A stretch of 64,000 bases of DNA from Salinimonas marina (GCF_015644725.1 NZ_CP064795.1:1486501-1550500); one strand, 5' to 3'. Counted from the stretch's first letter, positions 38,861 through 48,414 are shown. Made by a program: numbers and translations. Notes: generated by a model not told the origin, from the sequence alone.

Positions 38861-39274
38861 TTGGACTTAACTATGACTAAAAAGACACCAAAACGTGATC
38901 TGCAAATCACATTTATTCATCAATTCAAACGCGCTACGAGAACGGAATGGCCTGATAAGTTTCGAGTTTGCTGGCATTTTAATCCAGAGACACTCGACTA
39001 TATCTATGAACACAAAGATGAGAAGTTTAATACTAACGGCTTTGTATTATCAGATGGGCTAGTACAGCAGCTTCCTGATGAACTGAGAAAGAAATACTTT
39101 ACTCCTTCAGAACGATGTTTGTTGTTTCTGTTCTTTGAGCTACAAATTTCCGAGTTCATCAACTCCAATGAAGTGGATGATTTCGAGTTTGAAAACGTTT
39201 TCGGCGTATCGAAAAAACGTTATTTTTCGGTGGAAGCCATTGATGAATGGAGTGATCAGATCGACTTACTTTAA
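38861..39274 (+). CDS. island hypothetical protein, 137 aa
   Basis: A TTG start at 38861 has GAGG with 8-base spacing; ATG 38873 lies four codons in and has no such site, so TTG is preferred. The soluble 137-residue protein starts basic (KKTPKRDLQITFIHQFKRATR) and ends acidic. No domain recognised. A good terminator follows, so it is a single-gene unit. Confidence 0.68.
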   Translation: MDLTMTKKTPKRDLQITFIHQFKRATRTEWPDKFRVCWHFNPETLDYIYEHKDEKFNTNGFVLSDGLVQQLPDELRKKYFTPSERCLLFLFFELQISEFINSNEVDDFEFENVFGVSKKRYFSVEAIDEWSDQIDLL

Positions 39275-39296
39275 GGGCTGCGTTGCAGCCCTTTTC
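39273..39296 (+). terminator. terminator after the 137-aa gene
   Basis: AAGGGCTGC and GCAGCCCTT form the stem, followed by TTT. Confidence 0.8.
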
Positions 39297-39401
39297 TAGT
39301 TTCTATCAAACTTTACTTTAATTTAATTTGGTAGTATAAAAAATAACCAGATTTTGTTTTCGTAAAGATATTACACAAAACTCTCAGGGAAGGAGGCAGG
39401 G

Positions 39402-41303
39402 ATGATTAAGTTAATAGCTTCAGTTTTAATTTTTTTCACACTACTATCAGGATGTCAGATAATAGAAGAAGGTGAAGTCGATTACGTAAGAACTATTGCG
39501 AACAGTGGACTAGATGCGAGAAATTTAGCTACTTGTAATAAGGAACTTTACAACCAGTCTGAATTAGTTCGCGCAGGGGTAACCCGAGAGTGTTACGAAA
39601 CTCTATTCAGGAAATACACAGATGCGCCACAAATAGAAACTGGCGACACTATTTCAGTCCACCTAATGCAAGCATTTAACGGAGCTGCGTTCGAATGGAA
39701 AAATACTTCAGAGTTTTTTGGAAATAGAGGATCTAACGCAGAGATCGTAATAATTGCTAACGTTTGTGAGCAAGGTAAAGCTGGGTGCTCTATGTCCTTT
39801 GGGCCATCTAGTGACAAAAATGGGCGTGTCATTTTCTACTCTAACGGTGTTAAAGCACTTCAATACCTCAACTTTTCTTATCTTCCAGTTTACGGGCCAA
39901 TAAAGTACGAAGGTGGCCCTTTAGTTATTCAGATAACAATCATTGAGTTAGATGATCCATCTGACCAACAAAAAGCAATGTTGAAATCTCTTTCATCTGC
40001 TGGTCAAAAATTGTATCCGCCAGCTAGCGAAGTTTTAACTGTTTTAGACTCTGTTGGTTCGGCAATTTTGTCTAACTCAAGTGATGATGTGTTATTTCGT
40101 TATTCAATGACATTAGTTCCTAATTCAAGTTCAGATAATTATAAAAGCCCTATCGTAGCAGAAGGAAATTATGCATTTATCCGAAAAGCCACTGAAAAAG
40201 GGCCTCTCGAAACGGAGGTCGTTGATAAACTAATGTTTGACAATCTAACTGGACGTCTAGTCGAAGGTTGCTCCCCTAAAGAGGATGAACTAACAATCAA
40301 AGAGGCAGCAAATGGAGAAAAGAGGGCACACGATTACAGTCCATGTACTTTAGATCTAAATACTGGTGAGATGTACAAAGATTACAGGAAAAATACGTAT
40401 CTTACCTTTCAGATTAAGTCAGGTTTTGTTGAAAAAACACTTGATAACATTCAGACATTTGAAATGCTCTTACAAGATTTAAATCAAGCATCTGATGAAG
40501 GCGCTATTAAAGCGATTCAAGCTATCTCAGAGCTTGAGTCCCAGTTTACGAGTAGGGCCATAGAGAATGCATTGCAAAAATCTTTCAATAATTTAGAGGA
40601 AATGGTTAGAGCTTTTCCTAGAGATGTATACGGGAGATTTGAATCTGAAGCATTTAACTTATCACAAATTTATGAAACGGAGTTGGCGAAACTAATCACC
40701 GATTGTAAGACAACAAAGAAACCAATATGCCAAGACTATATTTCAGAAGACAATTTGGAGAAATTTCAGTTTCAATTGAGACGGTTCGTAAAAGATATTA
40801 ATCCTAATCCAGCGAAAGCGGTAACCGCCATCATCCCTATTGGATTGAACTCTCTTAGTTCCGCAGCAGATCTTGAGGCAGCTTTAGTATCTGGATATCA
40901 GAAAATTTATAACAAAGCTACCGTCGAAAAGTACCTTGCAGAACTGGAAGTGGTTCGAAATCTCAGTGCAAATTTAAAAAGTCTAAATGAATCAGAAGTA
41001 AATGAAGCGTATATCACTCAAAGAAAAAAGTTACTTGAAAACAAAGTTTTTGATTTGCTTACTAGTCTAGCCTACAACCACTCTACAGCATTAAAACTAG
41101 GATGCACATCTATAGATGATAAGTGTTACCCTTATTTGCTTAACGAGGATAAAGTCAAAATTACCGATTTATTTAATCAGTATTTAACTCAAAATGGCGT
41201 CTCGACACCTCAAATCGATTCATCAGATAATGCTAGCCTGACCACTTCACTGAAAAATGACAAGATTACGGCAACGCTAAACGCTATTCTAAGTGAGTTC
41301 TAA
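39402..41303 (+). CDS. large island lipoprotein of unknown function, 633 aa
   Basis: A strong GGAGG ribosome site precedes ATG 39402. The N-terminus is a lipoprotein signal (MIKLIASVLIFFTLLSGCQ, Cys 18), so the protein should be tethered to a membrane on the periplasmic side. The ~615-residue mature part has paired cysteines (CEQGKAGC, CTSIDDKC), a mixed first half and a helical second half (~345-560). I recognise no domain. The gene is AT-rich and lies inside the ssrA island; its role is open. Confidence 0.8.
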   Translation: MIKLIASVLIFFTLLSGCQIIEEGEVDYVRTIANSGLDARNLATCNKELYNQSELVRAGVTRECYETLFRKYTDAPQIETGDTISVHLMQAFNGAAFEWKNTSEFFGNRGSNAEIVIIANVCEQGKAGCSMSFGPSSDKNGRVIFYSNGVKALQYLNFSYLPVYGPIKYEGGPLVIQITIIELDDPSDQQKAMLKSLSSAGQKLYPPASEVLTVLDSVGSAILSNSSDDVLFRYSMTLVPNSSSDNYKSPIVAEGNYAFIRKATEKGPLETEVVDKLMFDNLTGRLVEGCSPKEDELTIKEAANGEKRAHDYSPCTLDLNTGEMYKDYRKNTYLTFQIKSGFVEKTLDNIQTFEMLLQDLNQASDEGAIKAIQAISELESQFTSRAIENALQKSFNNLEEMVRAFPRDVYGRFESEAFNLSQIYETELAKLITDCKTTKKPICQDYISEDNLEKFQFQLRRFVKDINPNPAKAVTAIIPIGLNSLSSAADLEAALVSGYQKIYNKATVEKYLAELEVVRNLSANLKSLNESEVNEAYITQRKKLLENKVFDLLTSLAYNHSTALKLGCTSIDDKCYPYLLNEDKVKITDLFNQYLTQNGVSTPQIDSSDNASLTTSLKNDKITATLNAILSEF

Positions 41304-41312
41304 AATCAGCTT

Positions 41313-41337
41313 AAAAAAGCACCCCTCGCGGGGTGCT
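41313..41337 (-). terminator. terminator of the minus-strand 86-aa gene
   Basis: On the minus strand AGCACCCC, loop GCGA, GGGGTGCT is followed by six T. It lies just past the stop of the 86-aa gene and in the convergent gap with the lipoprotein gene. Confidence 0.82.
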
Positions 41338-41342
41338 CAATA

Positions 41343-41603
41343 CTATCTACTCTCCAATGTTCGCATACAAAAATACGCTACTACCGAAAAAATAATCCCT
41401 ATACCTACGCATCCAAACGAAATCAAAAATAACCTATATGATAGTGCCTCAAAAGCAATGAAGTCGGGATAATCTAGCAATAGAAACAGTATGTTCCAAA
41501 GTGTATTAATAATTGCGACATAGCTTACTGAATTAGCAAGTGATATCCATTTTCCAGAGAGTTTAATACAAGCGTCGAAAACGCTTTCGTAGTTAGGTCT
41601 CAT
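41343..41603 (-). CDS. small two-TM membrane protein, 86 aa
   Basis: ATG 41603 has GAGGAA about 8 bases upstream and a terminator right after the stop, which together support a real gene. The 86 residues hold two hydrophobic segments (~20-43, VSYVAIINTLWNILFLLL, and ~57-80, LFLISFGCVGIGIIFSVVAYF) and short polar ends. Function unknown. It is convergent with the lipoprotein gene in the island. Confidence 0.68.
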   Translation of the reverse strand: MRPNYESVFDACIKLSGKWISLANSVSYVAIINTLWNILFLLLDYPDFIAFEALSYRLFLISFGCVGIGIIFSVVAYFCMRTLESR

Positions 41604-42339
41604 AATAAATTCCTCAGTTAGTCCTATGATTAACTAAGTTCTGCTCATGAGAATTCTGCTAGATGAAAGGGATATTTTTACGTTAACTTGCGCAATGGCT
41701 GCCTCCTGTAAAGCAAGACATCAGTTTCAGTGTAAAAAAAGAGATGCTGACTTAACAGACGTTCGATTATTTAAGAGGGCGCGGGAATACCTCGAAGTGA
41801 CTCGATAGAAGCAAACTACATATTAAAAAGGACGGTACGCCTTAGAGGATAAAGCAATCACTTTATCTATATGCCGAGGTTGTAAGACGCCTTCGCATCG
41901 TCTAGCCCATTAATTTAAGGCAAGAGCCAACGCCAATCTACCAGATGGGTCTAAGTCATATTTAGTCTCCTGTTGTATGAAGGGGAAGTTAATGGCGTAC
42001 CGTCAAATCTGTTACCAGACTAATGCGTCGCGCTCACATTAATCAGTAACTATATTCAGTTTACTTCAATCGAAATTTCCATTGTCATGTAAATTATGCT
42101 GAAAAATTTTCGTAATCGGAGACTATGTAGTAATAGCTGAGCCGCAATCTTTCATAAACTCAATCTGCTTGAGTCTCATGAACTCGGGTGGGAACACTAC
42201 TGATAGCACAGTAAACCTCGACAGTGCAATCCTCCAGCTGGCTCGACGTACATAGAGGTATGTGCGTTAAAGTTGTTTTGTTTATCAACACGATTCTCAA
42301 AATAACTTGAAGCAAAAAAAGGCCATAAAAAAGGGAGAG
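41604..42339. other. gene-free stretch left of the IS256 element
   Basis: About 735 bp. A 53-codon frame at 41647-41808 exists but has no ribosome site. Otherwise nothing recognisable; I looked for an integrase remnant and did not find one. Confidence 0.45.
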
Positions 42340-42963
42340 TGTAAAAATATCTGTGTAAATGGCATTCTTATCATCTCCTTAGAAGGATATCAGAATGCCA
42401 ATATCAGACAAACTCATCGACCAACTGCTTGACGACTGTGATTCACCAGAAGACATTTTAGGCGAAGCTGGCCTCCTCAAGCAGCTTACCAAGAAGGTTG
42501 CTGAACGAGCGTTAGAAGCCGAAATGGAAGCCCATCTGGGCTACGCGCCCAACGATGCGGCTGGTAACAACAGCGGCAACTCTCGCAACGGTAAAACGAA
42601 GAAGAGTGTTCGCAGCACCAATGGTGATGTTGAACTCGATATTCCACGCGATCGCAACGGCAGTTTTGACCCCAAGTTAGTACGCAAAGGCGAACGTCAG
42701 CTAAACGGATTTGATGAGCGCATTGTTGCCCTTTACGCGCGCGGCATGACCACGCGGGATATTCAGGCTTACCTTGAAGAAGCTTACGGTGTTGAGGTCT
42801 CTGCCACCTTCATATCGCAGGTAACGAACGCGGTGATGGACGAGGTTAAGGCCTGGCAGCGTCGGCCGCTGGAAAAGCTTTACCCGGTGGTTTATTGGTA
42901 AGGCCTGAGATTTTCCGACACTTTTTATGGTAAAAATGTAACTCAAACCATAAGAGGTAAATC

Positions 42964-43260
42964 ATGGGTAAAGGCATTCGTTATTCAGACGAATTTAAGC
43001 AGGAAGCAGTGAACCAAGTGGTGGTTCATGGCTACAATGTCGCTGACGTAGCAGCGCGGCTCGATATCAGTACCAAGAGCCTTTACGGCTGGATGAAGTC
43101 CTTCTCAAAGCCGACCAGGCAGCGTAAAGAAGATGAAGACTTACGTGCAGAAGTTGCCAGACTGAAACGTGAGCTGAAGCGCGCCCAGCAAGAACGAGAC
43201 ATATTAAAGGAAGCCGCGGTGTTCTTTGCCGGCGAGTCAAAGAACGGTACCCGTTCGTAA
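42964..43260 (+). CDS. IS3 family transposase OrfA
   Basis: 98 residues with a helix-turn-helix (NVADVAARLDISTKSLYGWMKS) and a leucine-zipper-like helix (VARLKRELKRAQQERDILKEAA). It is the DNA-binding subunit. OrfB lies in the -1 frame, so the full transposase would be made by -1 ribosomal frameshifting near the OrfA end; the slippery site is not obvious. Confidence 0.93.
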   Translation: MGKGIRYSDEFKQEAVNQVVVHGYNVADVAARLDISTKSLYGWMKSFSKPTRQRKEDEDLRAEVARLKRELKRAQQERDILKEAAVFFAGESKNGTRS

Positions 43261-43913
43261 AATCTCGTAGTACCGATTACCCGGTGAGATTGTTGTGCCA
43301 GGCACTTGAACTACATCCCAGTGGTTATTATGAGTGGTTGCAGCGCCCTGAGTGTCAGCGTGATAAAGATGACAAGCGCTTGCTCGGTGCCATAAAGCAG
43401 TTCTGGCTGGAAAGCGGCGGCCATCATGGTTACCGCAATCTTCACCTGGATTTACTGGAAGCGAATATCCCGTGTGGGCGTGACCGTGTTTTACGACTGA
43501 TGCAACAAGCCAGTATTAAAGCCCAGCGCGGATACAATGCGCCCAAGGGACGCTACGGTGGGAAGCCAGACGTTGTAGCTGCCAACACACTAAATCGCGA
43601 TTTTACCGTCGCGGCCCCAAATCAGTGGTGGGTCAGTGACATTACCTATGTCCATACCCACGAAGGTTTTTTGTTTTTGGCTGTTGTAATGGACTTGTAC
43701 GCCCGGAATATCGTTGGTTGGTCGATGGGTGACAGGATGACAGAAGAGCTGGTGATGGACGCGCTAACCGCTGCCTACTGGCGGCGAAAACCGTCTGATA
43801 CGGTTTACTTGCATTCTGACCAAGGCTCTCAGTACAGTAGTCGCAGCTTCAGAAAGTTACTCAATACGTTGAATGTTAAACCCAGTATGAGTCGACGAGG
43901 AAACTGTTGGGAT

Positions 43914-44107
43914 ACAGAGATTATACTTACCAGTGCTGACAGTAATAATCTGACCCGTGCTGGGATTGACCTTGTGTCTTTGTGTTGACCTGTCGATTAT
44001 TGCTCGTCAGTTAAAGTTGGGATCATTCCAGTATCCGTGACCTAATAGGAGCATTGTTTTGCATCTTCAGTGTCCAGTCCGGTGGCTGGTTTACTGAGGA
44101 AAAACTG
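43914..44107 (+). ncRNA. candidate IS110 bridge RNA region
   Basis: IS110-group elements encode a structured bridge RNA in the non-coding left end whose loops pair with target and donor. Here GTTGGGAT at 44016-44023 equals the last eight bases of the target left of the insertion (43906-43913). ATAGGAGC at 44045-44052 equals 45170-45177 in the element's right end. The order, target match then donor match, is as in IS621. Ends of the RNA and its fold are not determined. Confidence 0.6.
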
Positions 44108-45160
44108 ATGAACCGTGATCATTTAAATAATCAACTCACCCTCGGAGTTGATACTCACCTTACTAGCCATGTTGCTGTTCTAATTGATAATATTGGTAAG
44201 GTTGTCGATACGCAGGAGTTTCCGGTCTGTTATATTGGATATGAGAAGCTTTTCAACTGGGCAAAATCATTTGGAAATATTAGACAGGCTGGACTGGAGG
44301 GAACCGGCACTTACGGTGCTGGTCTTTGCAAGTTCCTAGAGGAAAAGGGTTTGAAAGTCTTTGAAGTCAATCGGCCAAACAGGGCGAAACGTCGACTCAG
44401 AGGAAAATCAGATCCCACTGACGCTGAGAATGCAGCGCGCTCAGTCCTGGCGAATGAGTCAACAGCCATCCCTAAGTCACATGATGGAATTGTCGAAGCC
44501 TTGAGGTATCTTGTTGTCGCCCGGAAAAGCGCTGTTAAAGCCCGTACTCAGGCCATCAATCAAATCAGAGCGCTTCTAGTCACAGCCCCTGAGCAAGTTA
44601 GGGTAGCATGTTATGTCCCATCGACCCGTCTATGTATAGCTGCTTGTAAACAAATTCAGAGCAACGACAGTGATGTGCGGTTAAGAACTTTAGCGGCAAT
44701 GCTCAATCTACTAGCCGATCGTTGGCTTAGGCTAACTGAAGAACTCAGACTAATAGGAAAACGTCTGACAGAGCTGACAAAATCAACAGCCTGCCACTTA
44801 CTTGAACAATTTGGTGTTGGCCCATACGTCGCTGCAACTCTCATGGTCACAGCCGGTGATAATCCGACCCGGCTTCATAAAGAGTCTTCATTTGCGGCGC
44901 TGTGTGGTGTAAATCCGCTAGAAGCATCATCAGGTAAAACTCAACGTCATCGTCTTAACCGAGGCGGCTCAAGGGATGCTAATAATGCGCTATGGACAGT
45001 AGCCCTCATTAGGATGCGAAGTGACCCAAGGACGAGGGTTTATGCGGCTAAGCGAACAGCTGAGGGTAAATCAATTAAAGAGATCCAACGATGTCTCAAA
45101 CGCTACATTGCTAGAGAGCTTTACCCGATAATGGTATCCGATCTATCCATACTAACGTGA
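44108..45160 (+). CDS. IS110 family transposase (DEDD recombinase)
   Basis: 350 residues from ATG 44108, with GAGG 8 bases upstream. The N-terminal RuvC-like DEDD domain starts LTLGVDTHLTSHVAVLID, with acids in GLEGTGTYG and KSDPTDAENAARS. The C-terminal Tnp_20 domain contains FGVGPYVAATLMV and FAALCGVNP followed by the Ser-bearing region SSGKTQRHRLNRGGSRDANNAL. It appears intact, so this element may still be active. Confidence 0.94.
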   Translation: MNRDHLNNQLTLGVDTHLTSHVAVLIDNIGKVVDTQEFPVCYIGYEKLFNWAKSFGNIRQAGLEGTGTYGAGLCKFLEEKGLKVFEVNRPNRAKRRLRGKSDPTDAENAARSVLANESTAIPKSHDGIVEALRYLVVARKSAVKARTQAINQIRALLVTAPEQVRVACYVPSTRLCIAACKQIQSNDSDVRLRTLAAMLNLLADRWLRLTEELRLIGKRLTELTKSTACHLLEQFGVGPYVAATLMVTAGDNPTRLHKESSFAALCGVNPLEASSGKTQRHRLNRGGSRDANNALWTVALIRMRSDPRTRVYAAKRTAEGKSIKEIQRCLKRYIARELYPIMVSDLSILT

Positions 45161-46297
45161 TAGCTTGACATAGGAGCGTCAATGCGGTAGCGGAGAGCTT
45201 CTTTAGCAATCTGAAGAAGGAAAAAATCAGGCGTATCAAGTACAAGACCAGAGATGATGGGCGACAAGCGATGTTTCATTACATCGAAATGTTCTACAAT
45301 CCGAAACGTCGTCATACTGCTAACGGACGTACGTCACCAACAGAATATGATAAGCAGTACTTTAAGGACATAGAGAGTGTCTAGCAAAGTCAGGCCTTAC
45401 CATATCTCGACTGTTTAGTGGTTCGTAGTCGTGACTCTGGCGTGGTACAAAATAAATCCGTGTATCTGGCGCTTGGCATTAATACCGACGGTGAAAAAGA
45501 GTTATTAGGTCTGTGGATGGCCCAAACTGAGGGAGCCAAGTTCTGGTTGTCGGTGATGAACGAGCTTAAAAACCGTGGTGTGGAGGATATCTTCATCGCC
45601 TGCTGTGATGGCCTCAAAGGCTTCCCGGAAGCCATTGAAGCGGTATACCCGACAACACAGGTGCAGCTGTGTATCGTGCATCAAATTCGCCACTCGCTGC
45701 GCTACGTGAACTGGAAGCAGCGTAAGATTATCGCGGCGGATTTAAAACTGATTTATGGTGCGGCCACTCGTGCTGAAGCCGAGCAGGCCCTCGAGCTTTT
45801 TGCAGAAAAATGGGATTGCGAACACCCGACCATCAGCCGCTCCTGGCGGGCGAACTGGGAACGTTTATGCGTATTCTTCGATTATCCGACCGAGATACGC
45901 AAGGCCATTTACACCACCAATGCGATTGAGTCGCTGAACGCGTCCCTGCGAAAAATCACCAAGACCCGCCGGTCGTTCCCGAACTACGAAGCCGTCATGA
46001 AGGTGTTGTACCTAGCCTTGCATCAGGCTTCGAAAAAGTGGACGATGCCCATACGCAACTGGAAACCGGCCATGGCGCAGTTCGAGATTATGTACCAGGA
46101 TCGGATTTAACAGTGCAATCAGCCATTTACACAAAATCTTTTACAGTCTCATGATTTGAAATGTACAATCGGTAGCTATTTTTAGACGGCATTAGATTAT
46201 GTTAAGTTGTATTAGCTTACTTGTGCTAGCTTAGACTTGACCTGACAACTAAGCGTCTTTAAGTTGCGCCGCCGATTGAATTTGAGTTAGGTTATCT

Positions 46298-47986
46298 TCA
46301 AATGAGCGTATTGATAGAGTTCACAACCATAGTGATCAACTCATTTCCCTTTGCGACTTTGTTGGTTGCACCCAAGCTGCCGTAATCTCGCTGGACAATT
46401 CTTAACACTTTATTAATAACATCTTCATCTATTAAATCTAGATTCAGGGTCTCAATGCTATTAACAGTCGGCATTCCTTTTAGCACTACATAGCTAACAC
46501 CAAAGGCAACGTAGTATTTGAGGTCACTTCTAACACCCGTGTCAATGGTGTTATTTGCCTTCAAATTACTATCAACCTTTTGGAGTACAGCAACGCATTT
46601 GTAATAAACTTCAAGAGCGATTTTATCGGAAAATAATTTATTGTACTCTTCATCGTTGCTCAACAGCGTAGAAGGCCTTGCTCGCGCGACATTTGGCTTA
46701 TGCAACAATATCGACATCAAGGCCTGCCCTAAAAGGGAAATAGATATAATTTTGGCAATGGGCTTGCCAGAGTTTTTATAGTAATTCTTCCTTCGATCAT
46801 AATATAGCCCCTTAGTCACAAAATAATCTTCAATATCTCGATGTATCTTGTCAGTACCTCTTAACGATACCTGCGGAATCTTAGTTTGGCTGTTAGTTGC
46901 CTTTATAATGCGGTCTCTGCTTTCTTCAGTTTCAGGACAAATTACACGAACTAAAACATGTCGCTCTCTACAAGGTTTTTCGCTATTTTGACTTCCATTA
47001 AAGAAGTTAAATATCTCAGTAGACGTTTGTAAGCCATTTACAATTTCAGGGTTTTCAATCGCTAATTCTTTGCCTGAAGTGAAAATTTTTGTGCCAAGAA
47101 TAGTTACTCCGTTATTCAACCACCAAAAGTCTTCGTTTTTAGGTTCTTCTAAGGTATTTTGGATATCTTTATTTACGTTGACATTCCCTTGATAGTCCCT
47201 CACGTTGGATTCGAATATAGATTTATTAAGCTGTTTTTCCTCATTGCAGATAAAGCTATATAAATTCTTCAATTCAACTAGCGCAATATATAACCCTTTA
47301 TCAGGTGAAAAGCCTTCTTTTGTTACCAAACTGAAAGTGCTTTTGGGTTGCTTTCTTGCTTCTTCAAGTAGTTCTTTTGCACCCCAGAACGTAAAAGATG
47401 CTTCGCTTCCTGAGAGAGTTGCTTGTATATCTTCTACAACTCGTTCGCCCTTTATTATGCATTTATTGTGAATAGTAGATTTGTTTCCTTTTGTAGCGTA
47501 ATAGCACTTTATATTCAATTTAGGAAACTTTGTTACACTCGCTTTGATAATTTTTCGGATTAATTCAAAGTGGGCTAGTAATTGTGGATTGTATTCTCCA
47601 TCAAAGGTATCTAAGTCCACATTTAGGTTGAGCATATCGTTCAAGGTTCTTTGAATCGATTCAATTGCCCTTTCTTTAAAAGAGGCTGAATATTTAGTTT
47701 GAAAATAATGAACCTCAATTACCGAGTGACGCTTCAGAAAATCAAAGTTATCAGGTTCTTCATTAATCAGCTCTCCATCTATAAATATGTAAGCACTGTC
47801 GATTCCACCATCATCTGGCCCATCAAGTATACCTAGTTCAATTTCTTCGAAACTTAGATCTTTATCCTTTAAGATATTCTCAACAGAGAAGACTTCAAAA
47901 AAATCACTATCATTTCCTACGTACTCTAGTTCTGACATTTGTCCAGTAACTAGTGCTTCAATAAGTGCCAAGTCGTTATTTGCCAT
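46298..47986 (-). CDS. AIPR family (abortive infection phage resistance) protein
   Basis: 562 residues. The AIPR domain spans ~235-530: FESNVRDYQGNVNVNKDIQ, FWWLNNGVTILG and ENPEIVNGLQTS are its hallmark blocks. The N-terminal part has a PD-(D/E)xK-like pattern, D59-GGID-63 followed by HYFQTKYS (Q96-T-K98), suggesting a nuclease fold. AIPR proteins are linked to abortive infection against phage and often sit in defence islands. No partner gene is adjacent here. It is AT-rich relative to core genes and lies at the right end of the ssrA island. The start ATG 47986 is the first in frame. Confidence 0.88.
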   Translation of the reverse strand: MANNDLALIEALVTGQMSELEYVGNDSDFFEVFSVENILKDKDLSFEEIELGILDGPDDGGIDSAYIFIDGELINEEPDNFDFLKRHSVIEVHYFQTKYSASFKERAIESIQRTLNDMLNLNVDLDTFDGEYNPQLLAHFELIRKIIKASVTKFPKLNIKCYYATKGNKSTIHNKCIIKGERVVEDIQATLSGSEASFTFWGAKELLEEARKQPKSTFSLVTKEGFSPDKGLYIALVELKNLYSFICNEEKQLNKSIFESNVRDYQGNVNVNKDIQNTLEEPKNEDFWWLNNGVTILGTKIFTSGKELAIENPEIVNGLQTSTEIFNFFNGSQNSEKPCRERHVLVRVICPETEESRDRIIKATNSQTKIPQVSLRGTDKIHRDIEDYFVTKGLYYDRRKNYYKNSGKPIAKIISISLLGQALMSILLHKPNVARARPSTLLSNDEEYNKLFSDKIALEVYYKCVAVLQKVDSNLKANNTIDTGVRSDLKYYVAFGVSYVVLKGMPTVNSIETLNLDLIDEDVINKVLRIVQRDYGSLGATNKVAKGNELITMVVNSINTLI

Positions 47987-48414
47987 TAGATCCTTCTATA
48001 AAATACTTACTACATTTCAATACTATACAATAAAAAGAGGGTTTGAAGAAAGGCTTGCTTTAAGCGTAATTAATTTAGTTGAACAGCATAAATAGAATTC
48101 GTGATCTTACAGTTTTATCAAAGCCCTTAATCGGTCAGATCAGGCTGATGCGATGGAGATAAACTTTTTACACAAAAACTGCACAGAAAGTAAAAGTGGC
48201 ACCGTTAGGACATACGGAAAGGAGAGCAAATCATCGTGTAGTAATGGTGTATTTCCACCAAAATTTAAGCAAAAGCCGAAAACTTCAAATTAGCCTGAAA
48301 CCCTTTAAATACAGTGCGTGCAGGGAAAGTGTACTTTGTTGTTGATTGCTAGTGGGTTGTTAGTGGGGGATTCCGCTACAGCCCGCGTTGTAGTGGGGCT
48401 GTAGCGGTTTTAAA
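47987..48414. other. gene-free right end of the island
   Basis: About 430 bp between the AIPR gene and ssrA, where an integrase gene would be expected. No integrase is recognisable. A 34-codon frame from about 48243 resembles nothing known. A 12-bp inverted repeat lies at 48373-48407. Confidence 0.5.
48373..48411 (+). terminator. perfect 12-bp inverted repeat next to the att site
   Basis: CCGCTACAGCCC and GGGCTGTAGCGG with an 11-base loop, followed by TTTT on the plus strand. It could end plus-strand transcription before ssrA, or be an arm site for recombination. Confidence 0.55.

Larger units (their letters stand above)
43914..45181 (+). mobile_element. IS110 family element inserted in the IS3 OrfB gene
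   Basis: About 1.27 kb with no terminal inverted repeats and no target duplication beyond one ambiguous base. Boundaries are known to within one base because the interrupted IS3 coding frame (GAT AAT GCG) can be rebuilt. It has about 190 bp of non-coding left end and only 20 bp of right end, the layout of IS110-group elements. Confidence 0.9.
43284..45384 (+). pseudogene. IS3 family transposase OrfB, disrupted by IS110
   Basis: A DDE integrase core: NQWWVSDITYVHTHEGFLFL carries the first Asp and HSDQGSQYSS the second. The chain stops at GNCWD, where IS110 is inserted (about 43914). It resumes in frame at 45181 with NAVAESFFSNLKKEKI, which holds the catalytic Glu, and ends at 45384. Removal of the insert restores a normal OrfB. 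Confidence 0.93.
42896..45402 (+). mobile_element. IS3 family element inserted in IS256, itself carrying IS110
   Basis: Perfect 13-bp terminal inverted repeats TGGTAAGGCCTGA/TCAGGCCTTACCA, flanked by a 3-bp target duplication TAT (42893-42895 and 45403-45405). The native length without IS110 is about 1.24 kb. Confidence 0.95.
42395..46110 (+). pseudogene. IS256 family transposase, disrupted by IS3 insertion
   Basis: The 5' part (42395-42895, 167 codons) begins MPISDKLIDQLLDDCDS and ends YPVVY. The 3' part resumes at 45406 (LDCLVVRSRDSGVVQNKSVYL) and ends at 46110. Joined, they give a continuous 401-residue transposase_mut protein of normal length, so only the insertion inactivates it. The 3' part includes IEAVYPTTQVQLCIVHQIRHSLRYV, typical of the family core. 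Confidence 0.93.
42340..46145 (+). mobile_element. IS256 family element, interrupted by an IS3 element
   Basis: Imperfect 24-bp terminal inverted repeats (left TGTAAAAATATCTGTGTAAA, right end the complement of TGTAAAAGATTTTGTGTAAA) enclose a split IS256 transposase. Flanking 8-mers differ, so no target duplication is visible. Without the inserted DNA the element would be about 1.3 kb, the family's normal size. Confidence 0.87.

Noticed and set aside
41647..41808. 53-codon frame (MRILLDERDIF...) in the gap left of IS256
   Set aside because: No ribosome site, no recognisable family, and the gap has no other sign of coding; kept only as a remark.
42329..42339. 8-bp target duplication for IS256
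   Set aside because: The bases outside the two ends do not match, so no duplication can be claimed.
48243..48345. Short frame between the AIPR gene and ssrA, considered as an integrase remnant
   Set aside because: No tyrosine-recombinase motif (R-H-R-Y) can be placed; only about 34 codons.
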